Shown piece by piece: positions 15,708-24,414 of a stretch of 47,782 nucleotides of DNA; position 1 is the stretch's first letter; every line of letters begins with the position of its first letter. Origin of the DNA: JBICIG01 sp043101605 (GTDB lineage Bacteria > Planctomycetota > Phycisphaerae > Phycisphaerales > UBA1924); contig JBICIG010000035.1 in NCBI GenBank assembly GCA_043101605.1, positions 1 through 47,782 on the forward strand, given 5' to 3'. The position numbers and the translations under genes were made by a program. The notes beneath the pieces were generated by a model. It had not been told where the DNA came from and ran no database searches. It saw only the letters and a program-made list of their open reading frames with translations.

Positions 15708-16780
15708 GCGCGCGCCCGCAGCGCTTCTCCGACGGCCGCCTCGAGCCGGTCGGCGATCTGATCGATGGTGCCCTCCGAGCGCGCGCCCGACGCCTGGGCG
15801 TGCCCCCCGCCGCCGAAGCCCCGGGCGACCTCGTTGACATTGACGCGATCGGGCCCGGCCTTGCTGCGCAGGCTGAGCTTGCAGGTGGGGGGATCGGCGT
15901 TCTCGACCTCGGTGATGACGACCGCGACACGGACGGTCTCGATGGTCAGGGCGAGATCGGCGAACCCGCTCGACTCGCCCGGGAGCACGCCGGTCTCGGT
16001 CTTGTCGAGCGCCGAGACCGGCATGATCGCCAGTTGCCCGTCGCACAACAGGCGCATGTTCGTGAGCACGCGCCCGAGCAGGCGCAGGCGCGATTCGCGC
16101 TGCTGCTGCTCCGAGAGCGTGTAGAGCGCCCCGTGATCGGCGCTCGCTTCGAGCAGGTCGGCGGCGGTGTGCATCGTCCGCGGGTCGACATTCGAGTGCC
16201 GGAACCACCCCGTGTCCGACGCGACGCCCAGGTAGAGCACCTGCGCGATCGGCTGGGGGAGATCGGCGACCGACGCGAGCCCGAGGATGCGCCGGCAGAG
16301 GTCGGCGATCGTCACGCTCGCGGCCGAGGCCTTGAAGTCGAGCACGCGTCGAGCGGCGAGGGTCGGGTCGCCGTCGAGGTGGTGATCGATGATCGCGTTG
16401 CGATCGGCGCGCGCCGCGACGAAGTCCGCGGCCGCTTCGAGCTGCGACCGCGAGCCGGTGTCCACCACGACCAGCGCGTCGGGGTTGTCGTCGGTCAGGG
16501 GCCTGGCGTCGAGGTGGTCGTACTCGTCGGAATCGGCGACGGCCTTGAGCCAGCGCGGCACGGGCCCGACGAAGCGGGCGCGGATGGTCGCGGGGTCCTT
16601 GCCGACCGACCTCGCCGCGAGGCGCAGCGCGCGCACGAGCCCGATCGCCGACCCGATCGCATCGCCGTCGGGCTTGGCGTGGGTGAGCACCAGGACCGAG
16701 CGAGCCGGGGCGAGCCACGCGGCGATCTCGTCGAGGGTGGTGGTGGACTCCCAGCGATCGGTCGCGGGGGGGGTGGTCAT
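15704..16780 (-). CDS. nrnA: DHH/DHHA1 phosphoesterase, NrnA-like oligoribonuclease/pAp phosphatase
   Basis: A 358-residue member of the DHH family. The motifs in order are HAKPDGDAIGS with His34, Asp38 and Asp40; VVVDTG with Asp107; IDHH (Asp132-His134); GVASDTGWFRHSN near 190-202; and the DHHA1 motif GGGGHAQASG near residue 325. These bind two Mn ions. NrnA enzymes degrade short RNAs and dephosphorylate pAp. Both ends overlap neighbours by four bases (ATGA with ribF upstream and with the methyltransferase downstream), so expression is tightly coupled to both. Confidence 0.9.
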   Translation of the reverse strand: MTTPPATDRWESTTTLDEIAAWLAPARSVLVLTHAKPDGDAIGSAIGLVRALRLAARSVGKDPATIRARFVGPVPRWLKAVADSDEYDHLDARPLTDDNPDALVVVDTGSRSQLEAAADFVAARADRNAIIDHHLDGDPTLAARRVLDFKASAASVTIADLCRRILGLASVADLPQPIAQVLYLGVASDTGWFRHSNVDPRTMHTAADLLEASADHGALYTLSEQQQRESRLRLLGRVLTNMRLLCDGQLAIMPVSALDKTETGVLPGESSGFADLALTIETVRVAVVITEVENADPPTCKLSLRSKAGPDRVNVNEVARGFGGGGHAQASGARSEGTIDQIADRLEAAVGEALRARA

Positions 16781-17751
16781 GCCGGCGCTCCGTTGGATGC
16801 AGGGGTGTCGGCGAGGCGTCGGGCCCGGTCGCAGTCGCGGGCCATCTGTTCGAGCAGTTCATCGACCGATGGGAAGCGGGCCTGATCGCGGAGGTAGGTC
16901 GCGAAGGTGACGCGGAGCGTCCAGCCGTACTCATCGAGCCCGTCGATTGCGTCGTGGTTGGTGGTGCCGGCTCGGTCGGGGGTGTCGAGGAGGTGAGCCT
17001 CGACGGCGCGGACGCGCCCGCCGAACTGCGGCTTGGTTCCGACGCTGATGGCGCAGGGGAAGGTGCGACCATCGGGGAGGGCGGCGCGTCCGGCGTAGAC
17101 GCCGTCGGCTGGGGTGAGCAAGGGCGTCTCGAGGTTCGCGGTGGGGTAGCCGATCGTGCGTCCGCGGCGGTCGCCGCGGACCACCGTGCCGGCGAGTTCG
17201 TAGGGTCGCCCGAGGACGCGGGCGGCGTCGGTGACGCGCCCGTGCGCGACCAGCCAGCGCACCAGCGTGCTCGAAGCGCGCGCCAAGGTGTGGTTGTCGA
17301 GCGCCACTTCAACCGGCTCGATCACCTCGACGGCGAACCGCTCGGGCTCGGGGCGGGCCCGCCCGGCGTCGGCGAGCGTACGCACATCGCCCGCCCGCGC
17401 TTTGCCGAAGCGGAAGTCCGGGCCCTCGACGAGGAGTTCGGGGTTGAAGCGTTCGACGATCTCGTCGATGAACGCCTCGGGAGACTGGGCGAGCCGATCG
17501 GGCGTGGGTTCGAGCCGAACGACCTCGTCGATCCCGAGTTCGCGCAGCCAGCGGGCCCGCTGCTCGAAGGTGGAGATGGGCGGGGGGGCGGCTTCGGGGC
17601 GGAGGCGCGAGAGGGGGTGGGGGTCGAAGACCAGGGCGATCGCCCGTCCGGCACGGGTGCGGGTGAAGTCGCGGGCGCGGAGGGCGAGCGCCGCGTGCCC
17701 GCGGTGCACGCCGTCAAAGGTTCCGATGGTGACGGCCGATCGTGTCGACAT
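16777..17751 (-). CDS. ribF: Bifunctional riboflavin kinase / FAD synthetase
   Basis: A 324-residue enzyme converting riboflavin to FMN and FAD. The N-terminal nucleotidyltransferase starts immediately with TIGTFDGVHRGH (about 8-19), followed by FDPHP (42-46) and VEGPDFRFGKARAGD (about 108-122). The C-terminal riboflavin kinase domain has RGDRRGRTIGYPTAN (about 192-206) and DGVYAG. It is first in an operon with nrnA and a methyltransferase through ATGA overlaps. No Shine-Dalgarno; TACCCT (17767-17762) lies ten bases before the ATG. FAD/FMN from this enzyme would supply PutA, ThyX and Dus encoded in this window. Confidence 0.95.
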   Translation of the reverse strand: MSTRSAVTIGTFDGVHRGHAALALRARDFTRTRAGRAIALVFDPHPLSRLRPEAAPPPISTFEQRARWLRELGIDEVVRLEPTPDRLAQSPEAFIDEIVERFNPELLVEGPDFRFGKARAGDVRTLADAGRARPEPERFAVEVIEPVEVALDNHTLARASSTLVRWLVAHGRVTDAARVLGRPYELAGTVVRGDRRGRTIGYPTANLETPLLTPADGVYAGRAALPDGRTFPCAISVGTKPQFGGRVRAVEAHLLDTPDRAGTTNHDAIDGLDEYGWTLRVTFATYLRDQARFPSVDELLEQMARDCDRARRLADTPASNGAPA

Positions 17752-17849
17752 GCTCGCGGCAAGGGTAGGGCGGGGCGTCGGCGTGTGCCGCGTGCGGGGA
17801 GGGGCGGGCGCGGCGTGATGGCGGGGGAGGGAAGGGGTGGGGGGGCCCA

Positions 17850-17855
17850 TATACT
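17850..17855 (+). promoter_or_regulatory. Candidate -10 box TATACT for putA
   Basis: TATACT in otherwise G/C-only surroundings, about 65 bases before the putA start codon. No clear -35 box. Confidence 0.45.
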
Positions 17856-17920
17856 CCGCGTCCGGCGTGCGGAGCGAACTCCGCCGCCGGCCCCCCGCCG
17901 GAGTCCGAAAGGGAGTGTGC

Positions 17921-20900
17921 ATGGCTCTGTTCTCGTCCCGCAAGGCGTCCCGCAAGCCCGTGGCGATCGAGCGGACGCGGTCGTTCGACCCGACGGGCAA
18001 CCGCGAGGTGCGGATCCACGAACTCGGGCGGGCGATGCTCGAGGCGGCGCGCGGCAAGAAGGCGGGCATCTTCAGCTCCAAGTTCTACTCCGACAAGCTG
18101 ATGAACTGGTCGATGAAGGACCATGACTTCAAGGTCCAGCTCTTCCGGTTCGTCGATGCGTTCCCGATGCTGACCACGCCCGAGATGGTGCACAGCCATC
18201 TCGTCGACTATCTCACCCAGCCGGGCGTGAAGCTCCCGGCGGGGTTCGATCTCGGGCTCAAGGCGGGCGGCGTCGCCAAGGGGCTGATGACCTCGACGAT
18301 CTCGGGTCAGATCAAGTCGATGGCGGGCAAGTTCATCGCGGGCGTTGATGCGGCCGACGCGTTGCCAGGCCTGCGCAAGCTGTGGGATCGGGGCATCGCG
18401 TTCAGCGTGGACCTGCTGGGCGAGGCGTGCGTTTCGGACGCCGAGGCCGACGCGTACCAGGCCAAGTACCTCGACCTGATCGAGAACCTGCCGGGCGAGG
18501 CGTCGGGGTGGAAGGCCCAGCCGGTGCTCGAGAGCGATCACCTCGGCGGGATCCCGCGCGTGAATGTGTCGGTGAAGATCAGCTCGCTGAGCGCGCGCTG
18601 CAACCCGATCGACACCGAGGGCTCGATCCGCGATCTGCTGACGAGGCTCGAGCCGGTGCTCGAGACCGCGCGCGACCACGGCGTGCTGATCAACTTCGAC
18701 ATGGAGCACTTTGCGCTCAAGGACCTGACGCTGGAGCTGTTCGAGCGAGCGGCCGAGCGGATCGATTTCCAGGCCGGTCTGGCGATGCAGGCGTACCTCA
18801 AGTCGGGCGTCGCGGATGCGAACCGGATCTGCGAGTGGGCCAAGCGCACGGGGCGGGTCGTGACGGTGCGGCTGGTCAAGGGGGCGTACTGGGACTTCGA
18901 GACGATCCACGCTGAGCAGCAGGGCTGGCCCTGTCCGGTCTGGAACCGCAAGTGGCAGACCGATCGCTGCTTCGAGCAGATGACCGAGGTCTTCCTCGAT
19001 GCGTGCCCGCGTGGCGAGAAGGCCGACGGGCTCGGCCCGACGCGCCTGGCCGGTGGTGCCGGCGGCGTGAAGCTGGCGCTGGGATCGCACAATGTGCGCT
19101 CGATCGCGGCGGCGCTGGCGGGGCTGGAAACGCGCGGGTTGCCGACCGAGGCGCTCGAACTGCAGATGCTGCACGGGATGGCCGACGAGCTCAAGGAGGC
19201 CGGGGCCGATCTGGGGCTGCGCATCCGCGAGTATGTGCCGGTGGGCGAGATGATCCCGGGCATGGCGTACCTGGTGCGCCGCCTGCTCGAGAACACCTCG
19301 AACGAGAGCTGGCTCAAGGCGGGGTTCCTCGACAACGCCGACCCGAGCGAGCTGCTGCGCACGCCCGCGTCGCGCGAGCAGCCGGGCGACTCGGCGCCGG
19401 ACCTGTACCTGCAGGCGGCCGAGCGGCACGCGCTGTCGCCGGCGGTCGAGGGCGTCGGCAACGGGCGCGCGTTCGAGACCGAGCCGATGCGTGATTTCTC
19501 GCAGCGTCACGAGCGCGACGCGTTTGCGCGCGCGATCGAGGGGGCCCGCGTGCCCGAGGTTCCTAACACCGGCACGCCCGCGGATGCCGACAAGGCGGTC
19601 GGCGAGGCGTTGGCGTTCTTCCCGACCTGGCGCGACGCGGACCCACGCGAGCGGGCGGCGGTGCTGACCCGGGCGGCCGACATCATGCGCCGTCGCCGCG
19701 ACGAGCTCTCGGGGATCATCATCAAGGAGAACGGGAAGGACTGGTCGAACGCGGACGCGGATGTGTGCGAGGCGATCGACTTCATGGAGTACTACGCGCG
19801 GATGGCGGTGCCGCTGTTTGCGCGTCAGCGGCTGGGCCGGTTCATCGGCGAGCTGGACGAGCAGTGGTACCAGCCGCGGGGCGTGGCCGCGGTGATCAGC
19901 CCGTGGAACTTCCCGCTTGCGATCTGCACGGGGATGACGACGGCGGCGCTGGTGACGGGCAACACGGTGGTGGTCAAGCCGGCCGAGCAGACGCCGGGCA
20001 TCGCGCGCGTGATGGCCGAGATCCTCTGGGAAGCCGGGGCGCCGAAGAAGGCGCTGCACTTCCTGGCCGGCCCGGGCGAGACCACGGGCGCGGCGCTGGT
20101 GCGCGATCCGCGCGTGGCGATTCTGGCGTTCACCGGCTCCAAGGCGGTCGGGCTCGACATCATCCGGGCCGCGGGCGTGACCCCGCCCGAGCAGATGCAT
20201 GTGAAGAAGGTCGTCTGCGAGATGGGCGGGAAGAACGCGATTATCATCGACACCTCGGCCGACCTCGACGAGGCGGTGCTGGGCACGCGCCTGTCGGCGT
20301 TCGGGTTCCAGGGGCAGAAGTGCTCGGCGTGCTCGCGCGTCATCGTCGTCGATCCCGCGGGCCCGACGGGCGAGCACGCGACGACCTTCCTGCGCCGGCT
20401 CGTCGAGGCGACGCGCTCGCTGGTAGTGGGTGACCCGATGCTGCCCGGCACGGACATCGGCCCGGTGATCGACGAGGAAGCCGCGAACAAGATCAACGGG
20501 CTGATCGAGGCCGCCAAGCAGGAAGGCAACACGCTCGAGCTCTCGGTCGAGGTGCCCGAGGGGCTCGCGGCGAAGGTCGGCAAGCCCTTCGTCGGGCCGA
20601 CGATCTTCAGCGGCGTGCGCCCCGAGCACACACTGGCGCGCGAGGAAGTCTTCGGCCCGGTGCTGGCGGTCATGCAGGCGTCGAGCTTCGAGGAGGCGCT
20701 GGCGATCGCGAACGATCACCCGTACAAGCTGACCGGCGGCGTCTTCAGCCGCAAGCCCGCGAATCTCGAGAAAGCCAAGCGAGAGTTCCGCGTCGGCAAT
20801 CTCTATCTCAACCGCGGGATCACGGGGGCGCTGGTCGCCCGCCAGCCCTTCGGCGGGTTCGGGATGTCTGGCGTGGGTTCCAAGGCGGGCGGGAGCGACT

Positions 20901-20974
20901 ACCTGCTCCAGTTCGTCGAGCCCCGCGCAAGCTGCGAGAACACGATGCGGCGAGGGTTCGCGCCGGAGCTTTGA
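17921..20974 (+). CDS. putA: Bifunctional proline dehydrogenase / glutamate-semialdehyde dehydrogenase
   Basis: A 1017-residue enzyme oxidising proline to glutamate. The N-terminal half is a TIM-barrel FAD proline dehydrogenase (INFDMEHFALKDL near 257-269, RLVKGAYWDFE, LGSHNVRS, LQMLHGMAD, REYVPVGEMIPGMAYLVRRL). The C-terminal half is an NAD aldehyde dehydrogenase (VISPWNFPLA, AFTGSKAVG, CEMGGKNAII, the catalytic Cys in FGFQGQKCSACSRV, EEVFGPVL). It lacks the ribbon-helix-helix DNA-binding domain of enteric PutA. The first 45 residues are basic and variable. The ATG at 17921 follows AAAGGGAG. It is the longest gene in the window and appears monocistronic. Confidence 0.96.
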   Translation: MALFSSRKASRKPVAIERTRSFDPTGNREVRIHELGRAMLEAARGKKAGIFSSKFYSDKLMNWSMKDHDFKVQLFRFVDAFPMLTTPEMVHSHLVDYLTQPGVKLPAGFDLGLKAGGVAKGLMTSTISGQIKSMAGKFIAGVDAADALPGLRKLWDRGIAFSVDLLGEACVSDAEADAYQAKYLDLIENLPGEASGWKAQPVLESDHLGGIPRVNVSVKISSLSARCNPIDTEGSIRDLLTRLEPVLETARDHGVLINFDMEHFALKDLTLELFERAAERIDFQAGLAMQAYLKSGVADANRICEWAKRTGRVVTVRLVKGAYWDFETIHAEQQGWPCPVWNRKWQTDRCFEQMTEVFLDACPRGEKADGLGPTRLAGGAGGVKLALGSHNVRSIAAALAGLETRGLPTEALELQMLHGMADELKEAGADLGLRIREYVPVGEMIPGMAYLVRRLLENTSNESWLKAGFLDNADPSELLRTPASREQPGDSAPDLYLQAAERHALSPAVEGVGNGRAFETEPMRDFSQRHERDAFARAIEGARVPEVPNTGTPADADKAVGEALAFFPTWRDADPRERAAVLTRAADIMRRRRDELSGIIIKENGKDWSNADADVCEAIDFMEYYARMAVPLFARQRLGRFIGELDEQWYQPRGVAAVISPWNFPLAICTGMTTAALVTGNTVVVKPAEQTPGIARVMAEILWEAGAPKKALHFLAGPGETTGAALVRDPRVAILAFTGSKAVGLDIIRAAGVTPPEQMHVKKVVCEMGGKNAIIIDTSADLDEAVLGTRLSAFGFQGQKCSACSRVIVVDPAGPTGEHATTFLRRLVEATRSLVVGDPMLPGTDIGPVIDEEAANKINGLIEAAKQEGNTLELSVEVPEGLAAKVGKPFVGPTIFSGVRPEHTLAREEVFGPVLAVMQASSFEEALAIANDHPYKLTGGVFSRKPANLEKAKREFRVGNLYLNRGITGALVARQPFGGFGMSGVGSKAGGSDYLLQFVEPRASCENTMRRGFAPEL

Positions 20975-21005
20975 ATTCTCGGCGAGGCGTTCGTGCGGCG
21001 GCCGC

Positions 21006-21536
21006 TCAAGTCCACTGCACCGGTTGCCACGCCGGCAGCGTCAGTTGCAGCGTCAGGCCGACCGCGGCGGCGATCAGGCACGCGATGACGCGACGGCCCG
21101 TGCGCACAGGGCGGATCGTTCCCTGCGCATCGATCTCGCTGAGGACGAACGGATTGGCGAGGGCCGCGATGCCCGCGGCGAGGGCGTAGCTCACGCCCAT
21201 CATCAGCCACCATGGCCAGGTCATCGGCAGGACCACGCCCAATGGGATGGACAGGACGAGGAAGGCGATCTGAACGATCGCGTTCGCGCCGCCCATGCCG
21301 CGCGGACGCACGCCGCGGGAAGCCGTGAGCATCAGATACGGCCGCATCGCGATTGCGCCGCCTACGACCACGATCGCCATCACCATCGCCCAGCGGAGGT
21401 ACATCCACCGCTGCGCGGCGTCCATCTCGGCGAGGCTCGGGCTCCAGACATACTCGCGTGCGCCCGGGAACGCCCAGAGCAATCCCGCGGTGAGCAGGAC
21501 CACGACGCCGATCGTGATCGCGATGAGTCGGTGCAT
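21006..21536 (-). CDS. Hypothetical integral membrane protein
   Basis: A 176-residue, very hydrophobic protein with about five membrane segments (near 2-23, 44-64, 83-105, 109-130 and 149-168). No family recognised. The frame is open to an ATG at 21626, but the extra 30 residues are Arg/Pro-rich, so the ATG at 21536, which starts the first membrane helix, is preferred. It converges with putA, 31 bases apart. Confidence 0.7.
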   Translation of the reverse strand: MHRLIAITIGVVVLLTAGLLWAFPGAREYVWSPSLAEMDAAQRWMYLRWAMVMAIVVVGGAIAMRPYLMLTASRGVRPRGMGGANAIVQIAFLVLSIPLGVVLPMTWPWWLMMGVSYALAAGIAALANPFVLSEIDAQGTIRPVRTGRRVIACLIAAAVGLTLQLTLPAWQPVQWT

Positions 21537-21700
21537 GAGCGGGCTCCGGAGCGTTGCGAGTGTGACGCGTGGGGGACGCGCGACCGCCGCCCGTTCTTCC
21601 GAAACGCCCTGCCCGGGTTTCCCCAATCAGCCGCATGAAGGAGCGGACCCGGCGGGCGATTGGTCCCGGCGGTCGCGGGGCGTGGATGAGGAGTTCGATC

Positions 21701-22123
21701 GTGAAGTATGCATCGGTTCGTGGCCGCCGGCTCGCGGCGGGTTCGCTGCTCGGTCTTTCGGCGCTGGTGGCCGGGGGGTGTGTCTACGCACGGGTGGACC
21801 GCGTGGCGGTCGCGCCCGACGGGTACGAGGTGACCGATTCGGGGATGCGCGGGCTGGTTGAGTCCAACAACGCCGTCGGGCTCGGGCAGCCCAAGGACGC
21901 GGTGCTGTCGGCGTACCCGCCGGGGGCCCTCTCGCTCAAGTCGTCGGCGTCGATCGACGGGCACCGGGTCGAGGAGTGGCGGGCCCAGGCCGTCAGCCGA
22001 GACCGCGACGCGTTCTTCCGGCGGTACCTCTACTTCGTCGACGGCACGCTGGTCGAACTCTCCGACGACCGGGTGGAGTACCGCGAAGAGCCGGGCGTCG
22101 TCGCGCGGTGGATCGGGCACTGA
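21701..22123 (+). CDS. Small lipoprotein of unknown function
   Basis: 140 residues. The GTG at 21701 has a GAGGAG Shine-Dalgarno seven bases upstream, preferred over in-frame ATGs at 21635 and 21686. The N-terminus is basic (VKYASVRGRR), then hydrophobic (LAAGSLLGLSALVAGG), then Cys27, a lipid-attachment site. The mature domain (about 100 residues) has alternating strands with QPKDAVLSAYPPG and YLYFVDGTLVELSDDRVEYR, reminiscent of SmpA/BamE-like small lipoproteins, but this is only an impression. Confidence 0.72.
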   Translation: MKYASVRGRRLAAGSLLGLSALVAGGCVYARVDRVAVAPDGYEVTDSGMRGLVESNNAVGLGQPKDAVLSAYPPGALSLKSSASIDGHRVEEWRAQAVSRDRDAFFRRYLYFVDGTLVELSDDRVEYREEPGVVARWIGH

Positions 22124-22178
22124 CCCGACGCGCGGTTTTGCCGGCGACGATGCCGGTTGTGATCAAGTGACCCCCAAA

Positions 22179-22217
22179 GCGGGCCGATCCTCGGGGCAAC
22201 CCCCCGAGGAGGCCCGC
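22179..22217 (+). promoter_or_regulatory. Hairpin sequestering the Shine-Dalgarno of the DUF2934 gene
   Basis: GCGGGCC (22179-22185) pairs with GGCCCGC (22211-22217), and CCTCGGGG (22189-22196) pairs with CCCCGAGG (22202-22209): 15 base pairs with one small internal loop and a 5-base apical loop. The right arm contains the GAGGAGG ribosome-binding sequence (22206-22212) and ends one base before the ATG at 22219. It could be a translational switch, or a terminator of the preceding gene, but no T-tract follows. Confidence 0.6.
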
Positions 22218-22218
22218 C

Positions 22219-22494
22219 ATGTCGATCCGCCTGGCTGAGGAGTCCGCGACCTGCACCGGATGCTCGAACGCCTGCGGGTGCGGGCGACGGGCCGAGCCGG
22301 GGACAATCGAGCCCAAGCCCGAGCCGGCGGCACCGACGAGTTTTCACGGGCTGGCGTTGGCGGCGATCGGGATCAAGCCGACCGACGAGCAGATCCGCCT
22401 GCGGGCGTACCAGATCTTTCTTGAGCGCGGCGCGGCCGGGGGCGACCCGAGCGAGGACTGGAAGCAGGCCGAGCGCGACCTGGGCGTGGCGTGA
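22219..22494 (+). CDS. DUF2934 small protein with N-terminal Cys cluster
   Basis: 91 residues. The C-terminal half (EQIRLRAYQIFLERGAAGGD, then SEDWKQAERDL) matches the DUF2934 pattern, a short helical domain of unknown function common in planctomycetes and proteobacteria. The N-terminal part carries CTGCSNACGCG (Cys12, 15, 19 and 21), which could bind a metal and is not a usual part of DUF2934. Translation may be gated by the hairpin overlapping its ribosome-binding site. Confidence 0.75.
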   Translation: MSIRLAEESATCTGCSNACGCGRRAEPGTIEPKPEPAAPTSFHGLALAAIGIKPTDEQIRLRAYQIFLERGAAGGDPSEDWKQAERDLGVA

Positions 22495-22509
22495 ACGAGC
22501 GATGGATCA

Positions 22510-22536
22510 ACGAGCCGCGGCCGTGACGGAGCGGAG
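22510..22536 (+). repeat. REP-like element, copy 3
   Basis: ACGAGCCGCGGCCGTGACGG followed by AGCGGAG on the plus strand. It differs from the other copies mainly by G for A after CGCG. It lies 16 bases after the DUF2934 stop. Confidence 0.6.
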
Positions 22537-22596
22537 ACGCACCCGCGACCAATCGGCAGACTGATCAGATCCCGAACGAGACGGGCTCGGGCGCGG

Positions 22597-22602
22597 TATG
22601 CT
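22597..22602 (+). promoter_or_regulatory. -10 box TATGCT, leaderless start of ogt
   Basis: TATGCT ends exactly six bases before the ATG at 22609; no Shine-Dalgarno lies between. Confidence 0.55.
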
Positions 22603-22608
22603 GCGCCG

Positions 22609-23115
22609 ATGAACCGCCGCCCCAATATTTTGCCGACCGGTTCCTCGAGGACCCTGGAGACGCCGATCGGGCCGGTCGGCGTCGTTGCATCCGAAGCGGG
22701 CGTGCGGGCGGTCGAGTTCGGCGGGGTGCCCGAGTCGGCCGGGTCTCCCGGGTCGCGCGCGATGCTCGCCCGGGCGGCGGACGAACTGAGCGGCTACTTC
22801 GCCGGGACGCGGCGGGTGTTCACGGTGCCGATCGACCAGCCGGGCACGCCATTCCGCCAGCGCGTCTGGCAGGAGCTTGCCCGCATCCCCTTCGGCACGA
22901 CGATCAGCTACGGGGAGTTGGCGCGGCGGATTGAGAACCCGTCGTCGGTGCGCGCGGTGGGTGGGGCCAACGGCGCGAACCGCGTGCCGATCATTGTGCC
23001 CTGTCACCGCGTGATCGCGGCCGACGGCACGCTGCACGGGTTCGGCGGTGGGCTGCAAATCAAGCGCAGACTGCTCGAGCACGAGGGGGCGTTGGAGCCG
23101 CTGCTTGTCGGCTGA
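22609..23115 (+). CDS. ogt: Methylated-DNA--[protein]-cysteine S-methyltransferase
   Basis: 168 residues. Suicide repair protein transferring the methyl group from O6-methylguanine to its own Cys132 in the signature IIVPCHRVI (128-136). Other family features are FRQRVWQELARIPFGTTISYGELA (split across about 82-105), the helix-turn-helix around VRAVGGANGANRVP with the Arg finger, and GFGGGLQIKRRLLEHE at the end. Length is normal for the Ogt-type, with no Ada regulatory domain. The mRNA appears leaderless. Confidence 0.95.
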   Translation: MNRRPNILPTGSSRTLETPIGPVGVVASEAGVRAVEFGGVPESAGSPGSRAMLARAADELSGYFAGTRRVFTVPIDQPGTPFRQRVWQELARIPFGTTISYGELARRIENPSSVRAVGGANGANRVPIIVPCHRVIAADGTLHGFGGGLQIKRRLLEHEGALEPLLVG

Positions 23116-23166
23116 CCGGTGCGCCGGGGGGCTCTTCAGACGATGTCACCCGGTGACGAGGACGGC

Positions 23167-24192
23167 TCAGTCGAACGCGACCAGCAGCAGCACGATCAGC
23201 GCCGCGAGCAGGGTGGCCCAGATGATCATCGCTCGGCGGGTAGCACGGCGGGCGAGTTCGGCCTTGTGCCAGTGCTGCGGGCGGACGCCCTGAAGCAGGA
23301 AGGTCGCCACGCCCGCCAGATTCACGCAGACGATGTTGACCAGCAGCAGCAGCAGGGCGCCGCCGGCGGACTCGACCAGCCCCGCGCCCAGCAGCAGCGC
23401 GACATTGACCAGCGGCGGCATGAGGGCCACCGCGACCATCACGCCCACGAGCGCCGTCGACGCCCCGGTTGTGAAGACCAGCGCCCCCGCGGCTCCCGAG
23501 GCGAGCGCCAGTCCCACATCCCCCATCGAGACGCGCGTGCGGTCGTCGATCTCTCGGAGGGACGGGTCGACGGTCAGCAGCGCGCCCATCACGAGCGCCA
23601 CGGCGAACGCGAGCCCCGCGCCCATCGCGTTGGCGCGGAGCGCCCGCTTGATGAGCCCGTCGTCGGCGAGCGTCGTGCCCAGCGCCAGCGCGATGTTGGG
23701 CCCCAGCAGCGGGGCGATGACCATGGCGCCGATGATGATCGCGACATTGTCGCGCGCCAGCCCGATCGCCGCGACCACCGCCGACAACCCCGACAGCAGC
23801 ACGAACACACGCCCCGTGCTGCTCGCCTGGCGGATGTCCTCGAGCAGTTCCTCGCGGCTGACGCGTTCGGAGCGATCGGGCGCGAGGTCGGCCGAATCGG
23901 GCGGCTCGCCCTCCTTCCCGTTGGGGTCGGCGGGGATGTGCTCGGGGAGTTTGGGGACGGTCGCCTCGGCCGGCAGCAGCACGAGCCGGAAGCCCTCGTG
24001 GGCGTCGAACTGATCGCACAGCGCGTCGCTGAGCCGCTCGGCCTGGCTCGAATCGATCAGGACGCTGACGAGGACGCGATCCTCGTCCATCGCCCACCGC
24101 CACGACGCCGACCCGTCGATGGACTTGAGCAGTTCATCGAGCTCGGACTCGTTCCGCCTGGGGACGACGCACTGGAGCATCCGCAACGCCAC
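23167..24192 (-). CDS. DUF389 family membrane protein (TIGR00341 type)
   Basis: 341 residues. The cytoplasmic N-terminal domain (about 1-115) is followed by six or so membrane segments starting at about residue 128 (VFVLLSGLSAVVAAIGLA). The family hallmark IIIGAMVIAPLLGPNIALALG (split across about 152-172) is present, and a second conserved helix reads VGVMVAVALMPPLVNVALLLG. The transported substrate is unknown. The GTG at 24192 has no Shine-Dalgarno, but TAATCT (24204-24199) lies exactly six bases before it, which favours this start over the ATG at 24180. Confidence 0.85.
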   Translation of the reverse strand: MALRMLQCVVPRRNESELDELLKSIDGSASWRWAMDEDRVLVSVLIDSSQAERLSDALCDQFDAHEGFRLVLLPAEATVPKLPEHIPADPNGKEGEPPDSADLAPDRSERVSREELLEDIRQASSTGRVFVLLSGLSAVVAAIGLARDNVAIIIGAMVIAPLLGPNIALALGTTLADDGLIKRALRANAMGAGLAFAVALVMGALLTVDPSLREIDDRTRVSMGDVGLALASGAAGALVFTTGASTALVGVMVAVALMPPLVNVALLLGAGLVESAGGALLLLLVNIVCVNLAGVATFLLQGVRPQHWHKAELARRATRRAMIIWATLLAALIVLLLVAFD

Positions 24193-24198
24193 GCGGCA

Positions 24199-24204
24199 AG
24201 ATTA
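24199..24204 (-). promoter_or_regulatory. -10 box TAATCT, leaderless start of the DUF389 gene
   Basis: TAATCT on the minus strand, six bases, then GTG at 24192. A 14-base perfect palindrome CGAACCCGGGTTCG (24216-24229) lies just upstream and could be an operator. Confidence 0.5.
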
Positions 24205-24367
24205 GCCGGGCGGGGCGAACCCGGGTTCGTCCGGGTTGGAAAGGCTCCTCCGGCGGGGTGGTCTGAACCCGCAGGGTGAAGGCCGCAAGCAGGAGTTGTG
24301 CGAAGGTGCGCCACGATCCGCAGGCCCAACTTCATGGCCGTTGTCGCAAGCTCCTGAGACCATGGGA

Positions 24368-24399
24368 CCGGGCGCTTCCCTTTCGACCTCGGCGCCCGG
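24368..24399 (-). terminator. Possible terminator hairpin after thyX
   Basis: CCGGGCGC (24368-24375) and GCGCCCGG (24392-24399) form an 8-base-pair stem with a 16-base loop, 16 bases beyond the thyX stop. No T-tract, so the terminator role is uncertain. Confidence 0.35.
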
Positions 24400-24414
24400 C
24401 CGACGCGGTGCGGT

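Noticed and set aside
17714..20719. Open frame of 1001 codons on the minus strand
   Set aside because: It lies antisense to putA, whose protein has complete catalytic motifs. The antisense product is Arg/His/Leu-rich without domains, a typical shadow of high-GC coding DNA.
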